Positions 26,360 to 36,527 of a stretch of DNA of 64,000 bases are shown here, in pieces. Below the pieces are notes generated by a model. The model was not told the DNA's origin. It saw nothing but the letters and a program-made list of their open reading frames with translations, and searched no databases. Made by a program: the position numbers and the translations under genes. The stretch is from positions 2,330,001 through 2,394,000 of the forward strand of contig NZ_JAHOPB010000001.1 in the NCBI RefSeq assembly GCF_019039055.1. Reading direction: 5' to 3'. The DNA is from Reyranella humidisoli (lineage in GTDB: Bacteria; Pseudomonadota; Alphaproteobacteria; Reyranellales; Reyranellaceae). Position 1 is the first letter of the stretch, and every line of letters begins with the position of its first letter.

Positions 26360-26845
26360 ATGATTGAGCTGGGTGACATCGACAGGCGCATCCTCGGGGC
26401 CCTGCAGGCCGAGGGCCGGCTGGCCATGGTCGATCTGGCCGAGCGGGTGGGCCTGTCGCCGACGCCCTGCCAGCGCCGGGTGAAGCGGCTGGAGGAAGAA
26501 GGGGTCATCGACCGCTACGCCGCTCTGGTCCAGCCGCCGGCGCTGGGCCTCGCCCTGCAGGCGATGGTGCAGGTGACGCTGGACGATCATTCGGAGAAAA
26601 CCGTCGAGGCCTTCGAGGCGGCGATCCGTGCGCGGCCCGAGGTCGTGGCCTGCTATGCCATGACCGGCGACATGGATTTCCTGCTGCATGTGCTGGCGGC
26701 CGATCTTGCGCAGTTCAGCGAGTTCGCCATGAAGGCGCTGCTGCGCATGCCGGGTGTCCGTGGCACGCGCTCGTCCTTCATCATGCAGGCGGTGAAAAGC
26801 GATCTCGCCTGGGCGCCTCAATCGCCGGCGAGCGTACGGAGGTAG
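26360..26845 (+). CDS. Lrp/AsnC family transcriptional regulator (phhA-linked)
   Basis: The 161 aa regulator has an N-terminal HTH (IDRRILGALQAEGRLAMVDL, then VGLSPTPCQRRVKRLEEEG at residues 31-49) and a C-terminal RAM domain for amino-acid sensing (VVACYAMTGDMDFLLHVLAAD). GAGAG lies about 9 bases before the ATG. The last 28 bases overlap the end of the convergent dehydratase gene. Location suggests that it senses an aromatic amino acid and controls phhA. Confidence 0.93.
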   Translation: MIELGDIDRRILGALQAEGRLAMVDLAERVGLSPTPCQRRVKRLEEEGVIDRYAALVQPPALGLALQAMVQVTLDDHSEKTVEAFEAAIRARPEVVACYAMTGDMDFLLHVLAADLAQFSEFAMKALLRMPGVRGTRSSFIMQAVKSDLAWAPQSPASVRR

Positions 26846-27774
26846 ACAGGCCGGTCGATGTTGCCGCCGCTCAGGATCAGGCCGACGCGCTTGCCCTTGA
26901 AGCGGTCGCGTTCCTGCAGCAGCGCCGCCAGCGCTGCGGCGCCGGCGCCTTCCGTGAGCTGGTGCGTATCCTCGTAGTAGGCACGCATCGCGGCGCCGAT
27001 CTCGGCGTCGCTCACCTGCACGATACGCTCCGCGCCCTTCAGGATGACATCGAGCGCCTCGGCATCGGGACCGCGCACGGCCATGCCGTCGGCCATTGTG
27101 TCGGCGCTGTTGGTCGCCACCACCTTGCCGGCGGCGAAGGAGAGCGCATAGGCCGGCGCCTCGGTCGAGACGACGCCGACCACCTTCGTCTTGAGCCCGA
27201 GTGCATCGCGCACGGCGATGGTGCCGCAGATGCCCGAGCCCAGGCCGATCGGCACATAGACCGTGTCGAGCGCCGGCGCCGCGCGGAACAGTTCGAGCGC
27301 ATAGGTCGCCACGCCGGCCACCAGGTCACGATGGAACGACGGCACCATGGCCAACCCGCGTTCACCGGCCAGCGTCTGCGCGGCTTCCTTGGCGGCATCG
27401 AAGTCGTGGCCGGCCTCGACCAGTTCCGCCCCGAAGGCCCGCATGGCGGCGTTCTTCTCGACCGAATTGCCTTGGGGCACCACGATGGTGGCCGCGATCC
27501 CGTTGCGCGCCGCCGCCAGCGCGATGCTCTGGCCGTGATTGCCGCGGGTGGCGCTGACGACGCCCTTCGGTTGCGGCGAGCCGCGCTTCAGCCGGTCCAT
27601 GTAGACCAGCCCGCCGCGCACTTTGAAGGCGCCGGTCGGCGTATGGTTCTCGTGCTTCACCCAGACTTCGCAGCCGGTGCGCTTTGCCAGCAGAGGCCAG
27701 GCATATTGGGCGGTGGCCGGCATCGCGGCATGCACGATCCCGGCGGCGGTTTCGACGTCGTTAAGGGACAACAT
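26818..27774 (-). CDS. threonine/serine dehydratase family PLP enzyme
   Basis: The 318 aa enzyme is a fold-type II PLP lyase. The PLP Lys is in TGAFKVRGG (about residue 51), the substrate loop is SATRGNHGQ, the glycine-rich phosphate loop is GLGSGICG, and SGGNID is near the end. It lacks an ACT domain, so it resembles the catabolic threonine/serine dehydratase group. It would make 2-oxobutyrate or pyruvate plus ammonia. The ATG at 27774 is used; a GTG three codons upstream is possible. It is divergent from the M20 hydrolase. Confidence 0.88.
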   Translation of the reverse strand: MLSLNDVETAAGIVHAAMPATAQYAWPLLAKRTGCEVWVKHENHTPTGAFKVRGGLVYMDRLKRGSPQPKGVVSATRGNHGQSIALAAARNGIAATIVVPQGNSVEKNAAMRAFGAELVEAGHDFDAAKEAAQTLAGERGLAMVPSFHRDLVAGVATYALELFRAAPALDTVYVPIGLGSGICGTIAVRDALGLKTKVVGVVSTEAPAYALSFAAGKVVATNSADTMADGMAVRGPDAEALDVILKGAERIVQVSDAEIGAAMRAYYEDTHQLTEGAGAAALAALLQERDRFKGKRVGLILSGGNIDRPVYLRTLAGD

Positions 27775-27822
27775 GGCCGTCACTTTGGTCTAAGATGACC
27801 CTGGTTCCAACTGGAGTACCTG

Positions 27823-28989
27823 ATGCCTGTTCTGCCGCGTGCGCTTGAAATCCAGGGCGAGATTTCCGCGATCCGTCGCGATATCCATGCTCATCCCGAA
27901 CTCGCCTTCGAGGAAAACCGCACCTCCGACGTCGTGGCCGCCAAGCTGCAGGAATGGGGACTGGAAGTGACGCGCGGCCTGGGCAAGACCGGTCTCGTGG
28001 GCACGCTCCGCAAGGGCAATTCACTGAAGTCGATCGGCCTGCGCGCCGACATGGACTGCCTGCCGATGGACGAGACCAACGATTTCGCGCACAGGTCGAC
28101 GAATCCCGGCCGGATGCACGCCTGCGGCCATGACGGCCATACCGCCATGTTGCTGGGGGCTGCAAAAATGCTCAGCGAGACACGGAACTTCGAGGGGGCC
28201 GTCCACTTTATCTTCCAGCCGGCCGAAGAGGGTGGCGGCGGGGCCAAGGTGATGATCGAGGACGGGCTGTTCGAGAAATTCCCCTGCGACGCGGTTTTCG
28301 CCATCCACAACAAGCCCGGCCTTCCGCTCGGCCACATCGTGACCAAGGGCGGGCCGTTGCTGGCCGCCGCCGATCGCTGGGACATCCGCATCAAGGGCAA
28401 GGGCGGCCATGCCGCCCATCCGCACACCACGCTCGATCCCATGGTCGTCGGCGCCAACATCGTCATGGCGCTGCAGACCATCGTGTCGCGCAACATCGAC
28501 CCCATCGATTCCTCGGTCGTGACGGTCGGCTTCTTCCATGCCGGCTCGGCCTACAACGTCATCCCGGGCGAGGCGCATATCGGCGGCACGACGCGCACGA
28601 CCACGCCGGAGAATCGCGCGCTGATCGAGCGCCGCATCGACGAGATCTGTGAAGGCGCGGCCAGGATGCACGGCGTCAAGATCGAGGTCGAGCACAAGCC
28701 AGGCTATCCGCCGACGGTGAATGACGTCGACCAGGCCCGCTTCGCGGCCGACGTCGCGACCGGCGTCTGCGGTGAACACGCGGTCAAGGACAATACCCGT
28801 CCCAGCATGGGCGCCGAGGATTTCTCCTACATGCTGGAGAAGGTGCCAGGCGCCATGGTGTGGCTGGGCAATGGCGGCGATTCGGTCAGCCTCCACAATT
28901 CCCGCTATGATTTCAACGACATGGCGATCCCCTTCGGCGTGAGCTTCTTCGTGCGCACCGTCGAGCGCTTCCTCGACACCAAAGCCTGA
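27823..28989 (+). CDS. M20 family amidohydrolase (hippurate hydrolase-like)
   Basis: The 388 aa protein resembles HipO/IAA-amino-acid hydrolases. RRDIHAHPELAFEE is near the N-terminus, LRADMDCLPMDE follows, metal-binding residues lie in MHACGHDGHTAML, the catalytic Glu pair is in FQPAEEGGGG, and a dimerisation domain with GKGGHAAHP is central. It probably splits N-acyl amino acids or similar amides. CTGGAG precedes the ATG. The NdvA-like exporter follows after 25 bp. Confidence 0.92.
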   Translation: MPVLPRALEIQGEISAIRRDIHAHPELAFEENRTSDVVAAKLQEWGLEVTRGLGKTGLVGTLRKGNSLKSIGLRADMDCLPMDETNDFAHRSTNPGRMHACGHDGHTAMLLGAAKMLSETRNFEGAVHFIFQPAEEGGGGAKVMIEDGLFEKFPCDAVFAIHNKPGLPLGHIVTKGGPLLAAADRWDIRIKGKGGHAAHPHTTLDPMVVGANIVMALQTIVSRNIDPIDSSVVTVGFFHAGSAYNVIPGEAHIGGTTRTTTPENRALIERRIDEICEGAARMHGVKIEVEHKPGYPPTVNDVDQARFAADVATGVCGEHAVKDNTRPSMGAEDFSYMLEKVPGAMVWLGNGGDSVSLHNSRYDFNDMAIPFGVSFFVRTVERFLDTKA

Positions 28990-29014
28990 ACGAGAACGGA
29001 CGCGGACGAACCAG

Positions 29015-30775
29015 ATGGAATTCTTCCGCGTCTACAGCCGGGTCATCGGCCTGCTGCGAGCCGAGAAGGGGCTGGCCATCACGCTGGCCATCGCGAACGT
29101 CGCGGTGGCCGCGCTGCAGTTCTACGAACCCGTCCTGTTCGGCATGGTCATCGACCTGCTGAGCAATGCCCGCAACAAGCCGGTCGAGGTACTGTGGCGC
29201 GAGGCCCGCGAGATCCTGGGCCTCTGGGCGTTGGTCGGCATCGGCGGCATCGTGGCCAACATGGTGGTCTCGCTGCAGGCCGACCGCATGGCTCATCGCC
29301 GGCGGCTTGGGGCGATGTCGACGTATTTCCAGCATCTGCTGATGCTGCCTTTCTCGTTTCACAACGCGCAGCATTCCGGCCGGCTGATCAAGATCATGCT
29401 GACCGGTGTCGACAACCTGTTCGGCATCTGGCTGTCGTTCTTCCGCGAGAACCTCGCGACCCTGGTGGCGCTGTTCATCATGCTGCCGCTCAGCCTGTTC
29501 ATGAACTGGCGACTGGGGCTCCTGCTGCTGGTGCTGATCCTGTTCTTCGCCGTCACCAACGTCTGGGTGGTGAGCAAGACCGACCGGCTGCAGAAGGAGG
29601 TCGAGGACCTGCACAGCGAGCTGGCCGGCCGCGCGGGCGATGCGCTGGGCAACATCCACCTGATCCAGAGCTTCGTGCGCCTGGGCGCCGAGACACGCGA
29701 GATGCACCGCATCATCGGCCAGACGCTCGCGGCGCAGTTCCCGGTGCTGAACTGGTGGGCGCTCCTGTCGGTGATGACGCGCGCCGCCTCGACCGTCACC
29801 GTGATCGCGATCTTCGTCCTCGGTACCTGGCTCTACACGCGCGGCGAGGCGACGGTCGGCGAGATCGTGAGCTTCATGGGCTTCGCCACCATGCTGATCG
29901 GTCGCATGGACCAGGCCTCCGGCTTCGTCAGCCGCATCTTCTTCCAGATGCCCTCGCTGGGCGATTTCTTCCGCGTGCTCGATTCGCAGTCGACCGTGCC
30001 GGACAAGCCCAATGGCATCGACATCGGCCGGGCGAAGGGCAATGTCGAGTTCGACGACATCAATTTCTCCTACGACGGCAAGCGCCCGGCGCTGGTCCAT
30101 TTCTCGCTGAAGGTCCCGGCCGGGGCGACCGTGGCCTTGGTCGGCCCCACGGGGGCGGGCAAGAGCACGGCGCTGTCGCTGCTGCACCGCATGTGGGACG
30201 CCCAGTCGGGCGTGGTCCGCATCGACGGCGTCGACCATCGCGACATCAAGCTCGAGTCCCTGCGGCGCAACATCGGCGTGGTGTTCCAGGACAGCACGAT
30301 GTTCTACCGGTCGATCGCCGACAATCTGCGCATCGGCAAGCCCGACGCGACGCAGGCGGAGCTGGAGGAGGCGGCCAAGCTCGCAGAGGCGCACGAGTTC
30401 ATCATGCGCCAGCCGCAGGGCTACGAGACGCTGGTCGGCGAGCGCGGCACGACCCTGTCGGGCGGCGAGCGCCAGCGGCTCGCCATCGCCCGCGCCCTGC
30501 TCAAGAACCCGCCGATCCTGATCCTCGACGAGGCGACCAGCGCGCTCGATTCGGTCACCGAGGCGCGGATCCAGAAGGCGTTGAAGGTGCTGATGCAGGG
30601 GCGCACGACCTTCGTGATCGCCCATCGGCTCTCGACCATCCGCGAGGCCAACCAGGTCGTGGTGTTCGAGCACGGCCGGGTCGTGGAGCAGGGCGCCTAC
30701 CAGGCGCTGGTGGCGGAAGGCGGCGCCTTCGCCCGCCTCGTGGCCACGCAGCAGGCTGGCATAGAATCTGCCTGA
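29015..30775 (+). CDS. ndvA: NdvA/ChvA-like glucan exporter, ABC permease-ATPase
   Basis: The 586 aa half-transporter fuses a six-helix membrane domain (residues 1-310) with an ATPase domain (Walker A GPTGAGKST, signature LSGGERQR, Walker B ILDEATSALD). The segment AAQFPVLNWWALLSVMTRAA and FMGFATMLIGRMDQ closely resemble rhizobial NdvA, which exports cyclic beta-1,2-glucan, and the length agrees (NdvA is about 588 aa). No NdvB/ChvB synthase is in the window, so the cargo stays unproven. It lies between the M20 hydrolase and an ABC importer on the same strand. Confidence 0.8.
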   Translation: MEFFRVYSRVIGLLRAEKGLAITLAIANVAVAALQFYEPVLFGMVIDLLSNARNKPVEVLWREAREILGLWALVGIGGIVANMVVSLQADRMAHRRRLGAMSTYFQHLLMLPFSFHNAQHSGRLIKIMLTGVDNLFGIWLSFFRENLATLVALFIMLPLSLFMNWRLGLLLLVLILFFAVTNVWVVSKTDRLQKEVEDLHSELAGRAGDALGNIHLIQSFVRLGAETREMHRIIGQTLAAQFPVLNWWALLSVMTRAASTVTVIAIFVLGTWLYTRGEATVGEIVSFMGFATMLIGRMDQASGFVSRIFFQMPSLGDFFRVLDSQSTVPDKPNGIDIGRAKGNVEFDDINFSYDGKRPALVHFSLKVPAGATVALVGPTGAGKSTALSLLHRMWDAQSGVVRIDGVDHRDIKLESLRRNIGVVFQDSTMFYRSIADNLRIGKPDATQAELEEAAKLAEAHEFIMRQPQGYETLVGERGTTLSGGERQRLAIARALLKNPPILILDEATSALDSVTEARIQKALKVLMQGRTTFVIAHRLSTIREANQVVVFEHGRVVEQGAYQALVAEGGAFARLVATQQAGIESA

Positions 30776-30843
30776 TATCCCCTTGGCGGGCGTCAAATGT
30801 CCGCCTAAGAGTCGCGGACAGGGAATTCACGGGGATCAATAAA

Positions 30844-31857
30844 ATGAGCAAATTCGCCAAGATGCTGGGCGGCGCGGCGGCTGTCGCGCTGGCGCTGGGC
30901 AGCCTGCCGGCCAATGCCCAGACCGCGATCAAATTCACTCTTGATTGGGTATTCCAGGGCCCGACCTCGCCGTTCCTGGTGGCCCTGGAGAAGGGTTACT
31001 ACAAGGCCGAGGGCCTCGACGTAACGATGGACCCCGGCCAGGGCTCGGCCGGCGCGGTCCAGCGCGTGGCTACCGGCGCCTACCAGATCGGCTTCGCCGA
31101 CGTGAACTCCACCATCGAATACAATGCCAAGAACCCGGGCAAGGAAGTGCTCTGCGTGTTCATGGTCTACGATTTTGCGCCGTTCGGCGTCTATGCGCTG
31201 AAGAAGAGCGGCATCAAGACGCCCAAGGACCTCGAGGGCAAGAAGCTCGGCGCGCCGGTGTTCGACGCCAGCTTCCGCCTGTTTCCGGCCTTCGCCAAGA
31301 AGAACGGCATCTCCAAGTGGGAGCACGTCAACCTGACGCCGCAGCTGCGCGAGCAGAGCCTGGTGCAGGGCACGGTCGACTTCATCTCCGGCCACTACTT
31401 CTCCTCGATGCTCGACCTCAAGGCGCGCGGCGTGGCGTTCGAGGACATCGTGGCGATGCGCTTCGTCGACTTCGGCATGGACGTCTACGGTAACGGCGTC
31501 GTGGTCTCGGCGGAGATGGCGAAAAACGAGAAGGCCGTGAAGGGCTTCCTCGCCGCCACGATGAAGGGATGGAAGGACGTCATCGCCAACCCGCAGCTCG
31601 GCATCGCCGCCGCGAAGAAGCGCGATCCGCTGATCGACGAGAAGCTCGAGATGGAGCGGCTCAAGATCTCGCTCGAGACCAACATCCTGACGCCCTACGT
31701 GAAGGCCAACGGCATGGGCGACGTCGACCCGGCCCGCTTCGCCCGTGCCGTAAAGGACGTGTCCGAGGCCTTCGGCCTGCCGATCGTACCGGCTCCCGAC
31801 AAGGTGTTCAGCAACGCCTACCTCCCACCCAAGGCCGACCGGATGGTCAGCAAGTAG
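30844..31857 (+). CDS. NMT1/THI5-like ABC substrate-binding protein
   Basis: The 337 aa periplasmic protein has a Sec signal (AAAVALALGSLPANAQ, cleaved near residue 26) and the NMT1/TauA-type start KFTLDWVFQGPTSPFLVALE followed by GYYKAEGLDVTMDPGQGSAG. It is the receptor of the importer encoded by the next two genes. Members bind pyrimidine thiamine precursors, sulfonates, nitrate or similar compounds. No riboswitch or sulfur gene clarifies the ligand. Confidence 0.92.
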   Translation: MSKFAKMLGGAAAVALALGSLPANAQTAIKFTLDWVFQGPTSPFLVALEKGYYKAEGLDVTMDPGQGSAGAVQRVATGAYQIGFADVNSTIEYNAKNPGKEVLCVFMVYDFAPFGVYALKKSGIKTPKDLEGKKLGAPVFDASFRLFPAFAKKNGISKWEHVNLTPQLREQSLVQGTVDFISGHYFSSMLDLKARGVAFEDIVAMRFVDFGMDVYGNGVVVSAEMAKNEKAVKGFLAATMKGWKDVIANPQLGIAAAKKRDPLIDEKLEMERLKISLETNILTPYVKANGMGDVDPARFARAVKDVSEAFGLPIVPAPDKVFSNAYLPPKADRMVSK

Positions 31858-31874
31858 CGGAGCGGACAAAGGCA

Positions 31875-32656
<782 letters not shown>

Positions 32657-32660
<4 letters not shown>

Positions 32661-33433
32661 GCGACCTCCGGCGCGAGGCGCTGAAACACGCCATGCCGTG
32701 GCTGGTCCTGGCGGCCCTGCTGATCGTCTGGGAGATCTGCTGCATCGTCTTCCAGGTTCCGGAAATCATCCTGCCGAAACCGACCAAGATCTTCGCGGTC
32801 TTCGTTCAGCGCTTCGACATCCTGATGGCCTATTGCTGGGACACGCTGTGGACCACGACGATCGGCTTCCTGCTGGCGATCGCCGGCGGCCTGCTGCTCG
32901 GCCTCGCGGTCGGCGCCTCGCCGTTCGTGTATTCCGGCCTCTATCCGCTGCTGATCGCCTTCAACGCGATCCCCAAGGTCGCGATCGTGCCGATCCTGAT
33001 GATCTGGGTCGGCGTCGGCTCCCTGCCAGCGGTCATCACCGCCTTCGTCATCAGCTTCTTCCCCATCGTGGTGAACGTGGCGACCGGGCTGGCCACCATC
33101 GAGCCCGAGATGCGCGACGTGCTGCGCAGCCTCGGCGCCTCGCGCTTCGAGATCCTGACCAAGGTCGGCATCCCGCGCGCGATGCCCTACCTGTTCGCGA
33201 GCCTCAAGGTCGCGATCACGCTCGCCTTCATCGGCTCGGTGATCTCCGAGACGGTGGGCGGCAACAACGGCATCGGCTTCCTGATGCTCTCGGCCAGCGC
33301 CCGCAACGACGCGCCCACGACCTTCGCCGGTCTGTTCGCCATCGCCATCATGGGCGTGGCCATGTACGCGGTCTGCGCGGTGATCGAAAAGCGCATGACC
33401 CGCTGGGCCTTCCGCGGCGAGATCGTCGCCTAG
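32657..33433 (+). CDS. ABC transporter permease (TauC/SsuC type)
   Basis: The 258 aa protein has about six transmembrane helices and the cytoplasmic EAA-type loop, RSLGASRFEILTKVGIPRAM (about residues 157-176). It begins with a GTG that overlaps the ATPase stop codon (GTGA). It completes a receptor-ATPase-permease importer. A GC-rich hairpin follows the stop codon. Confidence 0.95.
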
Positions 33434-33452
33434 CTGCCTCAAAAAGCGAAAG

Positions 33453-33479
33453 GGCTGCCCGTGTTGCGGGCAGCCTTCT
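33453..33479 (+). terminator. intrinsic terminator after ABC importer operon
   Basis: Nine-base arms GGCTGCCCG (33453-33461) and CGGGCAGCC (33467-33475) enclose a 5-base loop and are followed by TTCTAT, a weak T-rich tail. It lies 20 bases after the permease stop codon. Confidence 0.7.
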
Positions 33480-33582
33480 ATCGCGCACAGGGCCGGCGAA
33501 AAGAAACAGTCTGGCAACGCGTGGCACATCGTAATAGACGACATCCCCTTCGCGACCCAATTCGCGATCCAAGGGGACTGTG

Positions 33583-34833
33583 ATGACCGCCTGCGGACTT
33601 GATTTCGGCACCTCGAATTCGGCGATCGGGGTGGTGCGCGACGGCGTTGCCGTGCTGGCGCCGGTCGAGGGCGACAAGACGCTGCTGCCGAGCGCGGTGT
33701 TCTTCGATCAGGAGACGAAAGGACGGGTGCTGCTGGGCGAGGCCGCGATCGCTGCCTATGTCGATCACACCGAGGGGCGCCTGATGCGGGCGCTGAAGTC
33801 GATCCTGGGCTCGTCCCTGATCGACGAGGAGACCAGTCTTGGCGGCCGCAAGGTGCCGCTCACCAAGGTGGTCGAGATCTTCGTGGCGCACCTGAAGGAG
33901 CGGGCGGAGGCCTTCGCCGGCGTGGAGATCACCTCGGTCGTGATGGGGCGCCCCGTCCGCTTCGTCGACGACGACAACCGCGCCGATGCGCGCGCGCAGG
34001 AGGTGCTGGAGCGTATCGCCCGCCAGGCCGGCTTCCGCGAGGTCGCCTTCGCCTACGAGCCCATCGCGGCGGCGCATCACTATGAACAGACCGTGCCGCG
34101 CGAGGAGCTGGTGCTGATCGCGGACATCGGCGGCGGCACGAGCGACTTCTCCATCGTGCGCGTCGGGCCGGGCCTGCGGGATCGCGCCGACCGAAGCGGC
34201 GATGTTCTGGCGACAGAGGGCGTGCGGCTGGGCGGCACCGATCTCGACACCGCGCTCAGCCTCGCCTCGGTCATGCCGCTGCTGGGCCTCGGCACGCGGC
34301 TCGTCGAGAAGAACCTGCCGATGCCGAATGCGCTCTATCACCAGCTCGCCACCTGGGCGACGATCAACTTCGCCTACACTTACCGCAACGAACGCGAGAT
34401 CGCCGAACTCGAGGCGCTCGCCGCCGAGCCGGAGAAGGTGGCTCGCCTGCTGAAGCTGGTGCACGAAGGCCTCGGTCATCGCGTCGCCTTCGCTGTCGAG
34501 GACGCCAAGATCGCGTTGAGCGCCGAGGAAAAGGCCGCCATTCCGCTCGGCTTTCTCGAAGCCGGCCTCTCGGCCCTCGCGACCCGTCGCGACTTCGACC
34601 ATGCCATCGGCGTTGCAACGGAACGGCTCTACAAGTCGGCGGGCGACTGCATCGCCGCGGCCGGCCTCAAGTCCGATGCAATCGAGACGATCTTCCTCAC
34701 CGGCGGATCGAGCCGGGTGCCGGCCGTGCGCGCCTCGGTTTCGCGAGCGGCTCCGTCCGCGCGGATCGCCGGCGGCTCCGACCTCCTCTCCGTCGCCCTC
34801 GGCCTCGCGCAGATGTCTGGCCGGGCGGGGTGA
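33583..34833 (+). CDS. Hsp70 family protein (YegD-like)
   Basis: The 416 aa protein has the Hsp70/actin ATPase fold: phosphate-1 GLDFGTSNSAIGV near the start, phosphate-2 LIADIGGGTSDFSIV (about residues 180-194) and the adenosine motif FLTGGSSRVPAVR near the end. It lacks the Hsp70 substrate-binding domain, as in E. coli YegD. The function is unclear; it may be a chaperone-like regulator. ATG at 33583 follows a GGGGA motif. An imperfect palindrome lies beyond its stop codon. Confidence 0.9.
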   Translation: MTACGLDFGTSNSAIGVVRDGVAVLAPVEGDKTLLPSAVFFDQETKGRVLLGEAAIAAYVDHTEGRLMRALKSILGSSLIDEETSLGGRKVPLTKVVEIFVAHLKERAEAFAGVEITSVVMGRPVRFVDDDNRADARAQEVLERIARQAGFREVAFAYEPIAAAHHYEQTVPREELVLIADIGGGTSDFSIVRVGPGLRDRADRSGDVLATEGVRLGGTDLDTALSLASVMPLLGLGTRLVEKNLPMPNALYHQLATWATINFAYTYRNEREIAELEALAAEPEKVARLLKLVHEGLGHRVAFAVEDAKIALSAEEKAAIPLGFLEAGLSALATRRDFDHAIGVATERLYKSAGDCIAAAGLKSDAIETIFLTGGSSRVPAVRASVSRAAPSARIAGGSDLLSVALGLAQMSGRAG

Positions 34834-34839
34834 TTTCCT

Positions 34840-34977
34840 GATTTCCGTCGTCTCGACCGGAGCGCTGCAGGCGCGGAGTGGAGAGACCTTCGCTCTACCA
34901 ATAGCCGGCTAATCGTCGAGAGTAGGTCTCTCCGCTACGCCTCGCTTCGCGAGTCTTCGGTCGAGACGACGGAAATC
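34840..34977. repeat. large imperfect palindrome, family C-like
   Basis: Outer 20-bp arms are perfect inverted copies: GATTTCCGTCGTCTCGACCG (34840-34859) and CGGTCGAGACGACGGAAATC (34958-34977). Inner arms GGAGAGACCT and AGGTCTCTCC pair as well. The element separates the convergent Hsp70-like and ABC-F genes and extends into the ABC-F stop codon. Confidence 0.85.
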
Positions 34978-36508
34978 AAACCTGTGAATCGAAAAACGCG
35001 TCGGCGTCTTCCGTCTCGACCAGCCGTCCCTTGCGGATCTCGAGGAACCGTGTCGCCACGGTGCGCGTGAAGAAGCGGTCGTGGCTCACGAAGAGGCACG
35101 ATACGTCGCTCTTCTCCAACTGCTCCTCCAGATCCTCCTGGCCCTCGATGTCGAGATGGTTGGTCGGCTCGTCGAGAACGTAGAAGTTCGGCCGGAGCAG
35201 TTTCATCTTCAGGAACACCAGTCGTGCGCGCTCACCGTGGCTCAGCAGGCCGATCGGTTCCTTGAGACGCACGAAGGCGAAGCCGGCAGCGGCGAGCTGG
35301 CGTACGGCGTCCTTCTCGGTGACGCCTTCGGCCTCGACCACATAGTCGAGGATCTTCATCGTCATCGGCAGCTCGCTCATCGTCTGGTCGAAATAGACCA
35401 GCCGGCATGCCGGATTGAAGCGCACGGCGGCCTGCCCGTCGTAATGCTCTCGGCCGGGCTCGTAGGCGGCGGCAAGTGCTGCGAGAAGCGTCGACTTGCC
35501 GGTGCCGTTGGTGCCGAGCAATGCCACGCGCTCGCCGGCCGCAATGGCGAGGCGGTCGATGCCGATCAGTTTGCGGTCGCTGCCGGGGACGGTTACGTCG
35601 AGGTTCGACAGGCGCAGCGCCACCTTGGCGTCGATGTCGCCGTCGGCCAGTTCGAGCCGGCGCTCGCGCGCGACATAGGTCTGCGTGCGCTCCTTCTCGA
35701 TGCGGGCGATGCGGCTCTCGACGGCGTTCTTGCGCTTGTTGAGGTCGGGGTTCTTGACCGCCCAGACCTTGTAGCGCGCGGCGGCCTGCTCCAGCCGCTT
35801 GATCTCGCGATCCTCCTGCCGCGCGCGGGCCGCGGAGTTGGCGTCGCGGCGCAGCAGCTCCTCGCGCGCGACCGAGAAGCGCGTCCTGAAGGCGTGCACG
35901 CCGTCGGCGCGCAGGAACAGGGTGCGCTCGGTTACGCGGTCGAGGAATTCGCGGTCGTGGCTCACCATCAGCATCGGCACCGTGAAGTCGGCCGTCAGCC
36001 AGCGCTCCAGCGTGTTGATGTTGGCGAGGTCGAGATGGTTGGTCGGCTCGTCGAGGATCAGGATGTCGGGCTCTTCCAGCCACGCCGCTGCCGCGATCAG
36101 CATCAGCCGCTGCCAGCCGCCCGACAGCGCGCCGAACGGCTTGTCGAGCATCTCGGGATCGACGCCGATCTCGTCGACCAGCACGTCGATGCGCCAGTCT
36201 TCGCCGTCCTGGCCCACGCGCGCCAGCGACCGAGCCAGCACCTCACGCACCGGCTGGTTGGCTAGACCTTCCGGTACGTCCTGCGGCACCTGGCCGATGC
36301 GTAGGCCGCGCGAGCGGATGACCTGGCCGGCGTTCAGTTCCAGCACGCCCGTCAGGCACTTCAGCAGCGTCGACTTGCCGGCGCCGTTCTCGCCGACCAG
36401 CGCCGTGCGCGCATCGTCCAGCAGGAACGAAACGTTCTCGAAGACACGGCCTGAGCCGTAGAAGAAGGAAGCCTGCTCCATGCCGAGCACGGCCTGACGC
36501 GACGCCAT
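34976..36508 (-). CDS. ABC-F family ATPase
   Basis: The 510 aa soluble protein carries two ATPase domains in tandem with no membrane segments: GENGAGKST with LSGGWQRL and GTNGTGKST with LSHGERAR. Two LDEPTNHLD Walker B motifs are present (LILDEPTNHLD and YVLDEPTNHLD). A charged, Arg/Glu-rich linker (about residues 250-310) is the typical coiled-coil that enters the ribosome. The second signature is LSHGE rather than LSGGE. Members act in translation. Stop codon lies in the palindrome at 34840-34977. Confidence 0.92.
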   Translation of the reverse strand: MASRQAVLGMEQASFFYGSGRVFENVSFLLDDARTALVGENGAGKSTLLKCLTGVLELNAGQVIRSRGLRIGQVPQDVPEGLANQPVREVLARSLARVGQDGEDWRIDVLVDEIGVDPEMLDKPFGALSGGWQRLMLIAAAAWLEEPDILILDEPTNHLDLANINTLERWLTADFTVPMLMVSHDREFLDRVTERTLFLRADGVHAFRTRFSVAREELLRRDANSAARARQEDREIKRLEQAAARYKVWAVKNPDLNKRKNAVESRIARIEKERTQTYVARERRLELADGDIDAKVALRLSNLDVTVPGSDRKLIGIDRLAIAAGERVALLGTNGTGKSTLLAALAAAYEPGREHYDGQAAVRFNPACRLVYFDQTMSELPMTMKILDYVVEAEGVTEKDAVRQLAAAGFAFVRLKEPIGLLSHGERARLVFLKMKLLRPNFYVLDEPTNHLDIEGQEDLEEQLEKSDVSCLFVSHDRFFTRTVATRFLEIRKGRLVETEDADAFFDSQV

Positions 36509-36527
36509 TGTCCGTCCTGACGGGAAA

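Noticed and set aside
27775..27822. GGTC-GACC inverted repeat between dehydratase and M20 genes
   Set aside because: Arms of only four bases are expected by chance in this GC-rich sequence.
28913..30796. 627-codon open frame on the minus strand
   Set aside because: Antisense to the NdvA-like exporter, which has all ATPase motifs in the plus-strand frame.
30776..30843. Possible thiamine (TPP) riboswitch before the NMT1-like importer
   Set aside because: The 68-bp leader has no THI-box consensus (CTGAGA) and is too short.
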